64,000 bases of DNA from Thiorhodovibrio frisius (GTDB taxonomy: Bacteria; Pseudomonadota; Gammaproteobacteria; Chromatiales; Chromatiaceae). Positions 25,271 through 34,419 of the stretch are shown here, in pieces (positions within the stretch are counted from its first letter, which is position 1; the number at the start of each line of letters is the position of its first letter). Under the pieces are notes generated by a model. It ran no database searches and was not told the origin of the DNA. It saw nothing but the letters and a program-made list of their open reading frames with translations. Position numbers and translations under genes: made by a program. The DNA is taken from positions 4,892,501 through 4,956,500 of the forward strand of contig NZ_CP121471.1 in assembly GCF_033954835.1 (NCBI RefSeq). Direction: 5' to 3'.

Positions 25271-26387
25271 GCTTCAGCGGTAGGTAAACGAAGAATTGGG
25301 TTTTCCGGGGGCGGCTCTCGCATTCGATCAGCCCTCCGTGCTGATTGATCAGCTCTTGGGCAATCGGCAGGCCAAGCCCAGTGCCGCCGGCTCGGCCAGA
25401 AACCATGGGGAAGAAGATCCGGTCCTGCATATCCTCGGGAATGCCAGAACCGTTGTCTTCCACCTCAATGCTGAGCACTAAACGATAGCGAAGGTTGCCG
25501 ATAGTGAACTGCCGCAGCACGCGCGTGCGCAACGTCAGCTCGCCCTTCTCGCCGGCGGCCTCGGCACCATTGCGCACGATATTCAGCAGCGCTTGAATCA
25601 GCCGTTCGTTATCGGCCTCAAAGCCCGGAATGCTGGGGTCGTAATCGCGCACCAGTGTGGGGCCATGCGGAAACTCCGCAGCAATGAGGCCGCACACATG
25701 CTCAAGCACATGATGAATGTTGACATCACTAAGCTGCGGCAGCTGATTGGGGCCGAGCATGCGGTTGAGCAGCTTCTGCAGACGATCAGCCTCGTCGATG
25801 ATGATACGGGTGTATTCGCGTAAATCGGAGTTGGGAAGCTCACGCTCGAGCAATTGCGCGGCGCCACGCAGGCCCCCAAGGGGGTTTTTGATTTCATGCG
25901 CCAGGCCACGCAGCAGCGCCTGACTGGCCTGATGCTGGGCAAGCAGATGCTCCTCGCGGGTGATGCGGATCTGACGGTCGACCTGATAGAGTTCCATCAG
26001 AAGTTCATTTGGTGTCTCTCCCTGATGCAGGGGCAGCACAGTGCAGTTGACCCGAATAGCCTGACCATCCGCGCGCTTCAGCTCCACTTCGCGCTCAGTA
26101 TAGGGATGCCGGGTATCGAGAGTGGAACGCAGGCGCTCCTCGACAGGTTGCGGAGGACAGGGCACCAAATCGCCGACAGGCACCCCGAGCACCGCTTTGG
26201 CGCTAACGGACAACAGCGTCTCGCCGGCAGGATTGATGTAGCGCAGACGCAAATCGCGGTCGAACAACAGCATAGCCGCGCTCATATTGTCGAGCACACG
26301 CTCGGCAATGCGCGGGTCCACTCTGGTGGCCACTGAAGCTCGCTTCTTCATGGAAGGAGGAAAAATTCTCTTGCGGATGAGCGGCAT
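25233..26387 (-). CDS. ntrB: Nitrogen regulation sensor kinase NtrB
   Basis: 384 residues from the ATG at 26387 (MPLIRKRIF); a start at 26351 (MKKRASVATR) or 26420 is also possible and no Shine-Dalgarno sequence decides. An N-terminal PAS domain (LDNMSAAMLLFDRDLRLRYINPAGE) is followed by the H-box with the phosphorylated His in RGLAHEIKNPLGGLRGAAQLL, the N-box NIVRNGAEAA and ATP-lid motifs DNGSGIP and GTGLGLPIA. Cytoplasmic; under PII control it phosphorylates or dephosphorylates NtrC. It overlaps ntrC. Two copies of a 48-base two-hairpin repeat lie about 130-220 bases upstream. Confidence 0.95.
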   Translation of the reverse strand: MPLIRKRIFPPSMKKRASVATRVDPRIAERVLDNMSAAMLLFDRDLRLRYINPAGETLLSVSAKAVLGVPVGDLVPCPPQPVEERLRSTLDTRHPYTEREVELKRADGQAIRVNCTVLPLHQGETPNELLMELYQVDRQIRITREEHLLAQHQASQALLRGLAHEIKNPLGGLRGAAQLLERELPNSDLREYTRIIIDEADRLQKLLNRMLGPNQLPQLSDVNIHHVLEHVCGLIAAEFPHGPTLVRDYDPSIPGFEADNERLIQALLNIVRNGAEAAGEKGELTLRTRVLRQFTIGNLRYRLVLSIEVEDNGSGIPEDMQDRIFFPMVSGRAGGTGLGLPIAQELINQHGGLIECESRPRKTQFFVYLPLKHADEQATSDLGD

Positions 26388-26512
26388 CCCTTGACAGGAT
26401 GGGTTGATCCGTCGCGTCAATCGGATGGGTGAATTACTGGGGTTGTTGCCTTGCCAGTCTGACCGGAGCCCCTAGTTGAACTCATTGCGGACCAAGCAGA
26501 CACTCAAATATT

Positions 26513-26610
26513 GATAGTCCCGGTAACCCCGAAGAATGAATCTGCTGTTTCACAGTAACGCTCATAGCCCCGGCAAGCCGGGAGAATGAATGTGCTGTTT
26601 CACGGCAAAG
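26513..26610. repeat. Two tandem copies of a 48-base two-hairpin repeat
   Basis: Copy 1 (26513-26560) and copy 2 (26562-26610) share the order CCCGG, spacer, CCGGG-like arm, GAATGAAT, then CTGTTTCAC. A third copy lies upstream of glnA at 29312-29361. In the best copies both halves are self-complementary (CCCGGCAAGCCGGG here; GTGAAA and TTTCAC in the third copy). It lies between the DUF4124 gene and ntrB; the remaining sequence between 26421 and 26777 shows nothing else. Confidence 0.65.
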
Positions 26611-26777
26611 AACAAAGCAATAACCGCGCCAGCCTGCGAGGATTCGTGTTCGAAGGGCAGGATAGGCACCAATGCCGGCACACGCCGGGCGCGGCAGCAA
26701 TCTTCAAGCCGAGCAACCGCACCAAAACAGTGCGATGAGCGCCATGACAAAGGTGCAACGGGAGGCAGGGCGCGAGA

Positions 26778-27395
26778 TCAGTCGCTGGTTTCCGGACCCG
26801 CCGATGCGCGCAGATTGAAGAAAACCAGAGCCGTGCGGGCCACGGCGGCACCGCTTGCATCGAGAATTTCTGCCTGGAGTTGATGACTGCCCGGAGGCAA
26901 GCCCTGCAGGACAAACTGGGTGCGCCCATCCAGACCAGCCACGGGTGTTCCGTCGACCTGCACCGAGAGTTTGTGGTCAGGTTCAAGCTGCGGGTCCAGC
27001 ATCAGGCTCACCTGCACCTTGCCATCGACCGAATCCTGGGTCGCACCCGAAGCCGGGGCCAGCACCTCGAACTGCTGATAGGGACCCAGAATGGCACCGT
27101 CCTGGGTATTGTTTTCTGGTTTATCTTCGCCCGACGGTCGGGCTGGCAAAGCGATCTGCTCGGCATTCGGTAGCGGCTGATCGGAGTAGATCACGCGCCC
27201 ATCGGCATCGATGCCCTTGTAGGCTCCAGCACCAGCCCATGTCGGCAGGCTCAGGAGCAACACGGCGGCTAGGCGAGTTGTTACCTTAGCGCTCTGAAAG
27301 AACGCCTGCGCTACAGCAATACGATCAGCGCGACAATGCTTGGAAATCTCGGGCTTGGCAATCTCGGGCTTGGCAATCTCGGAAATGGGCGACAT
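26778..27395 (-). CDS. Secreted DUF4124-domain protein
   Basis: 205 residues from the ATG at 27395 (MSPISEIAKPE); the frame is open to 27482 but the extra codons look non-coding. The N-terminus carries a signal segment at about 40-60 (TRLAAVLLLSLPTWAGAGA), then the DUF4124 motif AYKGIDADGRVIYSDQPLPNAEQIALP. A C-terminal beta domain (KVQVSLMLDPQLEPDHKLSVQVDGTPVAG, LQGLPPGSHQLQAEILD) resembles an Ig-like fold. Probably periplasmic. The odd IAKPEIAKPEISK segment before the signal comes from an in-frame 15-bp tandem duplication (27346-27375), so the true start may lie inside or after it. It is often found near ntrBC/glnA in related genomes; its role is unknown. Confidence 0.75.
   Translation of the reverse strand: MSPISEIAKPEIAKPEISKHCRADRIAVAQAFFQSAKVTTRLAAVLLLSLPTWAGAGAYKGIDADGRVIYSDQPLPNAEQIALPARPSGEDKPENNTQDGAILGPYQQFEVLAPASGATQDSVDGKVQVSLMLDPQLEPDHKLSVQVDGTPVAGLDGRTQFVLQGLPPGSHQLQAEILDASGAAVARTALVFFNLRASAGPETSD
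27346..27382 (-). repeat. 15-bp tandem duplication in the DUF4124 gene
   Basis: Unit at 27346-27360 and 27361-27375, exact, with a further 7 bases of a third copy. It is in frame and adds the repeated IAKPE peptide. Confidence 0.8.
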
Positions 27396-27517
27396 GGCGA
27401 TGCCCCATCGGCAATGTTTGGGTAGTCGGAATCTTAGTGCAGATACCGGGGCGCGACAACGTCGGCGAACCACCACGCCCAAACCCGTGGGCTATAGCGC
27501 TGGCAAATGCGTTTGCT

Positions 27518-27650
27518 GTTTTGGGCCGGGTAGCGGTCACGGGGGTCTCGGCGGCATGGATGCCGCCGGGAAGCCCCCATGGAAGGGTTCACGGCGTCCC
27601 CCGTGACCGCTACCCAGCCCAAAACAAGCCGGAAGTCCATGTCCGCTGGG
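27518..27650. repeat. Dispersed inverted-repeat element, complete copy
   Basis: Arms of 28 bases (27518-27545 and 27598-27625) are reverse complements with one mismatch. The 52-base centre holds its own hairpin (CGGCGGCAT/ATGCCGCCG) and a CCATGG core. The homology shared with other copies runs on to about 27650 (CCGGAAGTCCATG). No ORF, so it is a non-autonomous MITE-like or REP-like element. Partial copies: 22604-22672, 30860-30915 and 41710-41765. The region 27396-27749 holds this element and the glnA terminator and nothing else. Confidence 0.75.
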
Positions 27651-27654
27651 TAGA

Positions 27655-27690
27655 CAACAAAAAACCCGCGGCCGGTTGGGGCACGCGGGC
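27655..27690 (-). terminator. Rho-independent terminator of glnA
   Basis: On the minus strand, CCCGCG (27689-27684) pairs with CGCGGG (27670-27665), followed by TTTTTTGTTG. It begins about 60 bases after the glnA stop. Confidence 0.8.
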
Positions 27691-27749
27691 TGATCTTGCA
27701 ATGACGGATCGCGGGGCCGCCTGAGGCGACTTCCCGCGAACGCTTGCCA

Positions 27750-29156
27750 TTAAAGGCTGTAGTAAAGATCGAACTCCACCGGATGAGTGGTCATGCGCAG
27801 GCGTGTGACTTCCTGCATCTTGAGCGCGATATAGCCGTCGATGACGTCGTCGGTGAAGACGCCGCCAGCGGTGAGGAACTCGCGATCCTTGTCGAGTTCG
27901 TCGAGTGCCTGGTCAAGCGAATAGCACACTTGCGGAATGGTCTTTTCCTCTTCCGGCGGCAGGTCGTAGAGGTCCTTGTCCATGGCCTCGCCCGGGTGGA
28001 TCTTGTTCTGGATGCCGTCGAGGCCGGCCATCATCATGGCAGCAAAGGACAGATAGGGGTTGCCGGTGCTGTCCGGGAAGCGCACCTCGATACGCGCGGC
28101 CTTGGGGTTAGCATCGTGCGGGATACGCACCGAGGCCGAGCGGTTCTTGGCCGAGTAGGCCAGCATGACCGGCGCCTCGAAGCCTGGCACTAGACGCTTG
28201 TAGGAGTTGGTTGAGGCATTGGTAAAGGCATTGAGCGCACGGGCATGCTTGATGATGCCGCCGATGTAGTAAAGCGCCTCTTCCGACAGGCCGGCGTACT
28301 TATCGCCACTGAAGATATTCTTGCCGCCTTTGCCCAAAGATTGATGCACGTGCATGCCGTTGCCGTTATCGCCCACCAGCGGCTTGGGCATGAAGGTGGC
28401 CGTCTTCCCGTAGGAGTGCGCCACGTTCTGCACGCAGTATTTCAGGATCTGGTTCATGTCGGCGCGCTGCACCAGGGTAGCGAACTGAGTGCCGATTTCG
28501 CACTGACCAGCGGTGGCCACCTCGTGGTGATGCACTTCGACCGTCAGGCCCATTTCTTCCATTGCCAGACACATGGCGGAGCGCAGATCGTGGAGGGAGT
28601 CAACAGGCGGCACCGGAAAGTAGCCACCTTTCACACTCGGACGGTGACCCATGTTGCCGTCCTCGAACACCCGCTCGGAGTTCCACACGGCCTCTTCGGA
28701 GTCGACCTTGTAGAAGGCGCCGCTGATGCTCGCGCCCCAGCGCACGTCGTCGAGGACAAAGAACTCGGGCTCGGGGCCGAAGAAGGCAGTATCGGCGATG
28801 CCGGTAGACTTCAAGTAAGCCTCGGCGCGCTTAGCGACCGAACGCGGATCGCGCTCATAGCCCTGCATGGTCGCGGGCTCGAGGATGTCGCAACGGATAA
28901 TCAGGGTTTTTTCGTCGGTGAAGGGGTCCATCACCGCCGTGTCGGCTTCTGGCATCAGCACCATGTCGGAGGCCTCAATGCCCTTCCACCCGGCGATGGA
29001 GGAGCCGTCGAACATCTTGCCATCCTGGAACAGCGCCTCATCGGCCTTGGCGGCGGGCAGCGAGACGTGCTGCTCCTTGCCCCGGCTGTCGGTGAAGCGC
29101 AGGTCGACGAACTTTACGTCCTCGTCTTTAATGAGTTTCAGCACCTTTGCAGACAT
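27750..29156 (-). CDS. glnA: Glutamine synthetase type I
   Basis: 468 residues, the exact length class of adenylylated GSI-beta. It has the metal-binding [15 protein letters not shown]-binding [17 protein letters not shown] and the substrate loop NRSASVRIP. The adenylylation tyrosine is present in [19 protein letters not shown] near the C-terminus, so GlnE control is expected. It makes glutamine from glutamate, ammonia and ATP. GGGAG precedes the ATG. Upstream lie a sigma-54 promoter and two NtrC-type sites, so it is controlled by the NtrBC pair encoded 1.4 kb away; a terminator follows. Confidence 0.98.
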   Translation of the reverse strand: MSAKVLKLIKDEDVKFVDLRFTDSRGKEQHVSLPAAKADEALFQDGKMFDGSSIAGWKGIEASDMVLMPEADTAVMDPFTDEKTLIIRCDILEPATMQGYERDPRSVAKRAEAYLKSTGIADTAFFGPEPEFFVLDDVRWGASISGAFYKVDSEEAVWNSERVFEDGNMGHRPSVKGGYFPVPPVDSLHDLRSAMCLAMEEMGLTVEVHHHEVATAGQCEIGTQFATLVQRADMNQILKYCVQNVAHSYGKTATFMPKPLVGDNGNGMHVHQSLGKGGKNIFSGDKYAGLSEEALYYIGGIIKHARALNAFTNASTNSYKRLVPGFEAPVMLAYSAKNRSASVRIPHDANPKAARIEVRFPDSTGNPYLSFAAMMMAGLDGIQNKIHPGEAMDKDLYDLPPEEEKTIPQVCYSLDQALDELDKDREFLTAGGVFTDDVIDGYIALKMQEVTRLRMTTHPVEFDLYYSL

Positions 29157-29272
29157 CTAGCAATTCTCCCGTGGTTCTGCGAGCGTAGGTTTCGAGGCGA
29201 GGCTCCATGCCAACGCGCGCCCTGACAGGTGCGGTTTCATGAAGCCCAAAAGAATGCGTCAGCATGATAGCG

Positions 29273-29287
29273 GCAAGGTCGCTGCCA
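29273..29287 (-). promoter_or_regulatory. Sigma-54 promoter of glnA
   Basis: On the minus strand TGGCAGCGACCTTGC matches the -24/-12 consensus TGGCAC-N5-TTGC, with GG and GC at the exact 10-base separation. It lies about 117 bases upstream of the glnA ATG. Confidence 0.75.
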
Positions 29288-29311
29288 GGCTCGGAAAATT
29301 CGTTTCAACGC

Positions 29312-29361
29312 TGATGGTCCCGGCCACCCCGGAGGGTGAAAGCGACTGTTTCACGGCAATG
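29312..29361. repeat. Third copy of the two-hairpin repeat, upstream of glnA
   Basis: Same module as at 26513-26610: CCCGGCCACCCCGG followed by GTGAAAGCGACTGTTTCAC, the latter a perfect 6-bp inverted repeat around 7 bases. It begins 25 bases upstream of the sigma-54 promoter, between it and the NtrC sites. Confidence 0.65.
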
Positions 29362-29529
29362 ATCCGAAGGGCGGGCGATAAAATGAGCTAACGCTAACGG
29401 CTGGCCCCGAGGGAAAGCAGGGATCATGCCACCCGCGCGCAGCAGCCAACACCGCCAAACATGGCCAGACACAATGCCGTCATGCCCGCCAGACAGGCGC
29501 CGACTGAGCGCCAGCCGGGCGCCACCTTC

Positions 29530-29544
29530 GCACCATTTTAGTGC
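29530..29544. promoter_or_regulatory. NtrC-type binding site (proximal)
   Basis: GCACCATTTTAGTGC, an inverted repeat matching the NtrC consensus TGCACC-N5-GGTGCA in its half-sites, about 245 bases upstream of the sigma-54 promoter. The rest of 29157-29598 carries the promoter and one repeat and no gene. Confidence 0.6.
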
Positions 29545-29559
29545 GTCCAACACAACAGA

Positions 29560-29578
29560 TTGCACGATCCTGGTGCAA
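29560..29578. promoter_or_regulatory. NtrC-type binding site (distal)
   Basis: TTGCACGATCCTGGTGCAA, a 6-bp perfect inverted repeat (TTGCAC/GTGCAA), the better of the two NtrC-type sites. The two centres are 32 bp apart, three helical turns, as needed for cooperative binding. Confidence 0.7.
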
Positions 29579-29598
29579 CAATTGACCAATCATCCTGA

Positions 29599-30804
29599 TC
29601 ATCCAAAGTAAACCCGAGCCTGACGAAACACCGGGTCCTTGCCAATGGCATGACGGATGCGACTTGCAAGCTTTTCCGGGTCATGGCCCGCGCCAGCTGT
29701 CAACGTCAGCGGCAGCAGAATCTCCACCTCCAGGGCACCATGCAGGTAATGCAACAGCACGCGCCGGCGCTCGGCGAATTCGGGAATCCCGGCGCAGAGT
29801 TGTTCGAGCTTTTGCAGGGCTTGGGCGCGCAGCGGCAGATCGGCACGCACCGGGCGAATTTCATCGTCTTCAGGATCGATATGGACGATCACCTCGCTGA
29901 TCTCGTCAAAGCCGGCCTTGAGCCGCTTTTCGACCAGCACGCTGATCATGTGCCCTTCCGACACACTAATATATGGGTCGACCAGCACATGCACATCGGC
30001 GCTTGCCTGCCCACCGTGCGTGCGGGTGCGCAGCATGTGCAGATCGCGCACATCGGCAATGCCGGTGATGGCCTCGCGGATTTCGCCCACCCGGGCGGGC
30101 TCCAACCCGGCATCGACCAATTCGCCCACCGCTTCATTGCCGAGATCCCAGGCGATCTTGGCGATCATCACCGCCACCAGCACCGAGGCCACGGCATCCA
30201 GGTAATTCAACCCTGCCAGGGTGCCAGCAATGCCGATCAGCACCACGACGGAAGAAATCGCATCAGTGCGGTGATGCCAGGCATTGGCGCGCAACATATC
30301 CGAGCGCACCCGTTTGGCATAAAACAGGGTGTACCAGAACAAGGCCTCATTGACCAGAATCGACACAGCCGCCGCAGCAAGCGCCAGCCAGCCCGGCCGC
30401 AAGAGTTGTTCCGGCTCGAACAATCGCTGGACTGCGTCCCAAGCAATGCCCAGCGCCACTGCGGCCAGAAAGATACCCAGGATCAGGGTCGCGACTGTCT
30501 CGAAGCGCTGATGCCCGTATGGATGTTCTTCATCCGGCGCCTCCCCGGCATGACGTCCGGCGAAATACACCAGCAGGTCAGAGAGCAGATCAGACACCGA
30601 ATGCACCCCGTCGGCGATGAGTGCATGGGAATTGCCAAGCCAGCCGCAGAGGATTTTGCCGATCGCGAGGAAGGTATTGCAGATCGCCGCGACCAGGGTG
30701 GTGCGGACGATGGCCTTCATCCGTTCATTGGCCCTTTCGTTACCAGGCGGATTAAGCGGTTCGGACGCGGCGCGCGCGTGCTGATGATGCGAAGGACTAA
30801 CCAT
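29599..30804 (-). CDS. Cation diffusion facilitator (CDF) family transporter
   Basis: 401 residues; the first 28 residues are poorly conserved and the start may be the Met in ERMKAIVRTT (about residue 29). Six transmembrane helices are predicted by eye (about 31-230), with the metal site HSVSDLLSD in helix II and HHRTDAISS in helix V, the HxxxD-type sites of Zn2+/Fe2+/Mn2+ exporters. A cytoplasmic dimerisation domain with DVRDLHMLRTRTHGGQASADVHVLVD follows. It should export divalent metal across the inner membrane by proton exchange; the metal is not decided. The C-terminal tail past 300 is longer than usual. Confidence 0.92.
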   Translation of the reverse strand: MVSPSHHQHARAASEPLNPPGNERANERMKAIVRTTLVAAICNTFLAIGKILCGWLGNSHALIADGVHSVSDLLSDLLVYFAGRHAGEAPDEEHPYGHQRFETVATLILGIFLAAVALGIAWDAVQRLFEPEQLLRPGWLALAAAAVSILVNEALFWYTLFYAKRVRSDMLRANAWHHRTDAISSVVVLIGIAGTLAGLNYLDAVASVLVAVMIAKIAWDLGNEAVGELVDAGLEPARVGEIREAITGIADVRDLHMLRTRTHGGQASADVHVLVDPYISVSEGHMISVLVEKRLKAGFDEISEVIVHIDPEDDEIRPVRADLPLRAQALQKLEQLCAGIPEFAERRRVLLHYLHGALEVEILLPLTLTAGAGHDPEKLASRIRHAIGKDPVFRQARVYFG

Positions 30805-30859
30805 GACTGAATCTAACCCAGAACATCCAGGGAGCTATGATATACCGAAACCCTTTGAG

Positions 30860-30915
30860 ATTTCGGCTCGTTCTGGGCCGGGTCACGGCCACGGGGGACG
30901 CCGTGAATACTTCCC
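30860..30915. repeat. Dispersed inverted-repeat element, partial copy 3
   Basis: Contains CGGCTCGTTCTGGGCCGGGT and ACGGGGGACGCCGTGAA in the same order as the right half of the element at 27518-27650. It lies between the CDF gene and glyQ. Confidence 0.6.
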
Positions 30916-31005
30916 CATTTACAAGCTAGCGCGCGATAGGCAACGAGCCTTTATACTGACGCGCTTTATCGGTTTCGGTTGGCCCTGTTTCGTTTGGAGG
31001 TTGTC

Positions 31006-31941
31006 GTGCCAAGCCCCTCTGTTTTGGATTCTCGGGTACTGGATTTTCAGGACTTGATACTCAGATTGCAGCAATTCTGGGCCGAGCGCGGCTGTGTAAT
31101 TCTGCAACCTTACGATATGGAAGTGGGCGCTGGCACCTTTCACCCGGCCACCTTCTTGCGCGCCATCGGCCCCGAGCCCTGGCGCGCGGCCTATGTGCAG
31201 CCGAGTCGCCGCCCGACGGATGGTCGCTATGGCGAGAACCCCAACCGCTTGCAGCATTATTATCAGTATCAAGTCCTGCTCAAGCCCTCGCCGCCGAATA
31301 TCCAGGAACTCTATCTCGAGTCACTGAAGACCCTGGGTATCGATCCACTGGTGCACGATATCCGCTTTGTCGAGGACAACTGGGAGTCCCCCACCCTGGG
31401 CGCCTGGGGTCTGGGCTGGGAAGTCTGGCTCAACGGCATGGAAGTCACCCAGTTCACTTACTTCCAGCAGGTTGGCGGCCTGGAATGCCGCCCGGTCAGC
31501 GGCGAGATTACCTATGGGCTGGAGCGCATCGCCATGTACCTGCAGGGGGTCGAAAATGTCTTTGATCTATTATGGAAGCAGACCCCCGAGGCACGCGTGA
31601 CCTACGGCGACGTCTACCATCAAAACGAGGTTGAGCAATCGACCTACAACTTCGAGCACGCCGAAGTGCCGGCATTGTTCGAGCAATTCGATGTCGCCGA
31701 GCGCCAAAGCCGCCATCTTGCTGAAATTGGCCTGCCGCTGCCGGCCTATGAGCAGGTGCTGAAAGCCTCGCACCTGTTTAACCTGCTTGATGCGCGCGGC
31801 GCCATTTCCGTCACCGAGCGGCAGCGCTTTATCTTGCGCGTGCGCACCCTGGCGCGCGCAGTGGCCGCTGGCTACTATCAATCACGCGAGACGCTCGGCT
31901 TTCCCATGCTCGCTGACCAACCCGAGCGGAGGTCCGCATGA
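31006..31941 (+). CDS. glyQ: Glycyl-tRNA synthetase alpha subunit
   Basis: 311 residues from a GTG at 31006, chosen because TGGAGG lies 7 bases upstream and the family length (about 300) fits; the frame opens earlier with TTG at 30979. Class II synthetase motifs are clear: [68 protein letters not shown] and [30 protein letters not shown]. The alpha2beta2 enzyme charges tRNA-Gly. The glyS start overlaps the stop (ATGA). Confidence 0.97.
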   Translation: MPSPSVLDSRVLDFQDLILRLQQFWAERGCVILQPYDMEVGAGTFHPATFLRAIGPEPWRAAYVQPSRRPTDGRYGENPNRLQHYYQYQVLLKPSPPNIQELYLESLKTLGIDPLVHDIRFVEDNWESPTLGAWGLGWEVWLNGMEVTQFTYFQQVGGLECRPVSGEITYGLERIAMYLQGVENVFDLLWKQTPEARVTYGDVYHQNEVEQSTYNFEHAEVPALFEQFDVAERQSRHLAEIGLPLPAYEQVLKASHLFNLLDARGAISVTERQRFILRVRTLARAVAAGYYQSRETLGFPMLADQPERRSA

Positions 31942-34007
31942 GCAACACCGCCGATCTGCTGATTGAAATCGGCACCGAGGAACTGCCCCCGGTCGCCCTG
32001 CCACGCCTAGCCACCGCCATGCGCGAAGAACTCGTCAAACGTCTGGCCGAGCATCAGCTGACCCATGGCACGGTGGAAGGCTTCGCCACCCCGCGCCGGC
32101 TGGCAGTGCGCATCGCCGATCTCGCCCTGGCCGCGCCCGATCAACACCAGACTCGCCGCGGCCCGGCGCTGGCAGCGGCCTTCAATGCCGAGGGGCAGCC
32201 CACCCAGGCCGCGCTCGGCTTCGCGCGCTCCTGCGGAGTCGAGATTGATGCACTCGGTCGCCTCGAGACCGACAAGGGCGCCTGGCTGGTGCATGAACAG
32301 AGCATCCCCGGTCGCGCTGCGGCCGAATTACTGCCAGAACTGACCGAGCAGGCCCTGGCCGCCCTGCCCATCCCCAAACGGATGCGCTGGGGCGCGGGCG
32401 AGGCGGCGTTCGTGCGGCCGGTGCATTGGATTTGCGCCCTGTTGGGCGATCAGCTCATCGCGGGTGAGGTCATGGGCCTGCCCATCGGCCGGGAGACCCG
32501 CGGGCATCGCTTTCACGCGCCCGCGCCCATCACCATTCCCCATCCGTGCGACTACGACCGTCTGCTGCGCGAGCAGGGCTGGGTGGAGCCGGATTTCGCC
32601 GCCCGCCGCGCCCGCATTGCCGAGCAGGTCAGCGCGCTCGCTGCCAGTGCTGGCGGACAGACGCGTCCAACTGATGCGCTGCTCAATGAAGTCACCGCGC
32701 TGTGCGAATGGCCGGTAGCGCTGCTCGGGCGCTTCGATGCAGCTTTTCTGGAAGTGCCGCCCGAGGTCTTGATCGAAACCATGCAGAAAAACCAGAAGTA
32801 CTTTCCGGTCTTCGGCACTGACGGCGCCCTGCTGCCCTGTTTCATTACCATCTGCAATATCGACAGCCGCGAGCCGGACCTGGTGCGCGCCGGCAACGAG
32901 CGGGTGATCACCCCGCGCTTTGCCGATGCGCGTTTTTTCTGGGAACAAGACCTCAAGGAGCCGCTCGCAAGCCGCATCCCCAAGCTGGCCGATGTGGTGT
33001 TTCAAGACAAGCTCGGTTCCCTGGCCGAACGCGCTGGGCGAGTCGCAAGAGTGCTCGGCGCCATAGCCACGCCGATGGGCCTGGACCCCGCCGAAGCAGA
33101 ACGCGCGGCCCAGCTCGCCAAGTGCGATCTGGTCACCCTGATGGTGGGCGAATTCGGCAGCCTGCAGGGCATCATCGGGCGCTACTACGCCCAGCACGGC
33201 GGCGAGTCGGCCGCCATCGCGAACGCCATGGCGGAACAATATCTGCCGCGCCAGGCCGGAGACCAACTGCCCGCGACTCCGCTTGGCCAGGCGCTCGCAC
33301 TAGCTGATCGGCTAGACACCCTGGTCGGCGTTTTTGCCATCGGCGAGCGTCCCACTGGCGTGAAAGACCCCTACGGTCTGCGCCGCGCCGCCATCGGGGT
33401 ACTGCGGCTGCTGATCGAAATCCCTCTGGAGTTGGACCTTAAAGACCTGCTCCGCCAGAGCGCGGAGGCCTTCCCCGCCGCCGTCGGCGCACCCGCTGTG
33501 GTCGATGAAGTGCTCAGCTACTGTTTGGAACGGCTCAGCGCCTACTATCAGGATCAGGGCATCGCCGGTGATCGCGTTGCCGCCGTGCTCAGCCTTGGGA
33601 TCAGCGCACCGGCGGACATCGACCGGCGGGTGCGCGCGGTAGAAGCCTTCAGCCGCCTGCCCGAATCCGCCGCGCTGGCCGCCGCGAACAAGCGCATCGC
33701 CAATATTCTCAAAAAGGCCCCGGCAGCCGCCCGCCAGCTTGATGCCGATGTCCTGCGCGAGCCCGAGGAGCGCAAGCTCGCCGGGGCCGTGGCGGCCGTC
33801 GAGGCCGAACTGCAACCCCGGCTCGCAAGCGGCGACTACGCGGGCGCCCTGATCGCGCTGGCGGGATTGCGCGAACCTGTCGATGCCTTTTTCGACGCCA
33901 TCATGGTGATGGCCGAAGACCCGCAACTTCGCGACAATCGGCTCGCCTTGCTCGAGCAGCTCCAACAGCTGTTCCTGCGGATTGCGGATATCGCAAAATT
34001 GCAATAA
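31938..34007 (+). CDS. glyS: Glycyl-tRNA synthetase beta subunit
   Basis: 689 residues, standard length. It begins [17 protein letters not shown], and has [38 protein letters not shown] and [28 protein letters not shown] (HD-like tRNA-binding region), with a C-terminal anticodon-binding helical domain. It pairs with GlyQ; the two genes overlap by 4 bases. The MazG-like gene follows 22 bases downstream. Confidence 0.97.
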   Translation: MSNTADLLIEIGTEELPPVALPRLATAMREELVKRLAEHQLTHGTVEGFATPRRLAVRIADLALAAPDQHQTRRGPALAAAFNAEGQPTQAALGFARSCGVEIDALGRLETDKGAWLVHEQSIPGRAAAELLPELTEQALAALPIPKRMRWGAGEAAFVRPVHWICALLGDQLIAGEVMGLPIGRETRGHRFHAPAPITIPHPCDYDRLLREQGWVEPDFAARRARIAEQVSALAASAGGQTRPTDALLNEVTALCEWPVALLGRFDAAFLEVPPEVLIETMQKNQKYFPVFGTDGALLPCFITICNIDSREPDLVRAGNERVITPRFADARFFWEQDLKEPLASRIPKLADVVFQDKLGSLAERAGRVARVLGAIATPMGLDPAEAERAAQLAKCDLVTLMVGEFGSLQGIIGRYYAQHGGESAAIANAMAEQYLPRQAGDQLPATPLGQALALADRLDTLVGVFAIGERPTGVKDPYGLRRAAIGVLRLLIEIPLELDLKDLLRQSAEAFPAAVGAPAVVDEVLSYCLERLSAYYQDQGIAGDRVAAVLSLGISAPADIDRRVRAVEAFSRLPESAALAAANKRIANILKKAPAAARQLDADVLREPEERKLAGAVAAVEAELQPRLASGDYAGALIALAGLREPVDAFFDAIMVMAEDPQLRDNRLALLEQLQQLFLRIADIAKLQ

Positions 34008-34029
34008 ATCACCTCATCTCACCCTGACT

Positions 34030-34419
34030 ATGGCTGACAAAACAGCAAACCCCGACTCCTACGACGCCATGCTGGCGGCGGTGCAGGCATTTCATGACAA
34101 ACACCGCTTTCGCGAGACTGGCGGCGAGGATATGGTCTATCGCATCGCGCTAATGACCGAGGAACTCGGCGAAATTTCCGCCAGTGTAACTAAGGGCAAA
34201 GCCTATGAACACCTGGCCGAGGAAATCGCCGATCTCTGCATCCTGCTGCTCGGCACCGCCATCTCCGCCGATGTCGATCTGAAAACCGCCTTCTGGCAGA
34301 AAATGGCCAAGCTTGACCTGCGCGAAGCGCGCATGATTAGCGGTCGCATCCGCGTGTCTGCCTTCAAGGACAACCCCGAGCAACAAGATCCCGGGCAGCA
34401 AGATTCTGGGCGCGCATGA
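34030..34419 (+). CDS. MazG-like all-alpha NTP pyrophosphohydrolase
   Basis: 129 residues from the ATG at 34030 (a start at 33982 would overlap glyS). It has the metal-binding EELGE (in ALMTEELGEISASV) and the second acidic pair EEIAD (in HLAEEIADLCILLLG), then D/K-rich helices, the pattern of MazG/dUTPase-type nucleotide pyrophosphohydrolases. It probably hydrolyses a non-canonical NTP; the substrate is not decided. The C-terminus has a short repeat (EQQDPGQQDSGRA) that may be disordered. It overlaps gmhB by 4 bases (ATGA), so translation is coupled. Confidence 0.8.
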   Translation: MADKTANPDSYDAMLAAVQAFHDKHRFRETGGEDMVYRIALMTEELGEISASVTKGKAYEHLAEEIADLCILLLGTAISADVDLKTAFWQKMAKLDLREARMISGRIRVSAFKDNPEQQDPGQQDSGRA

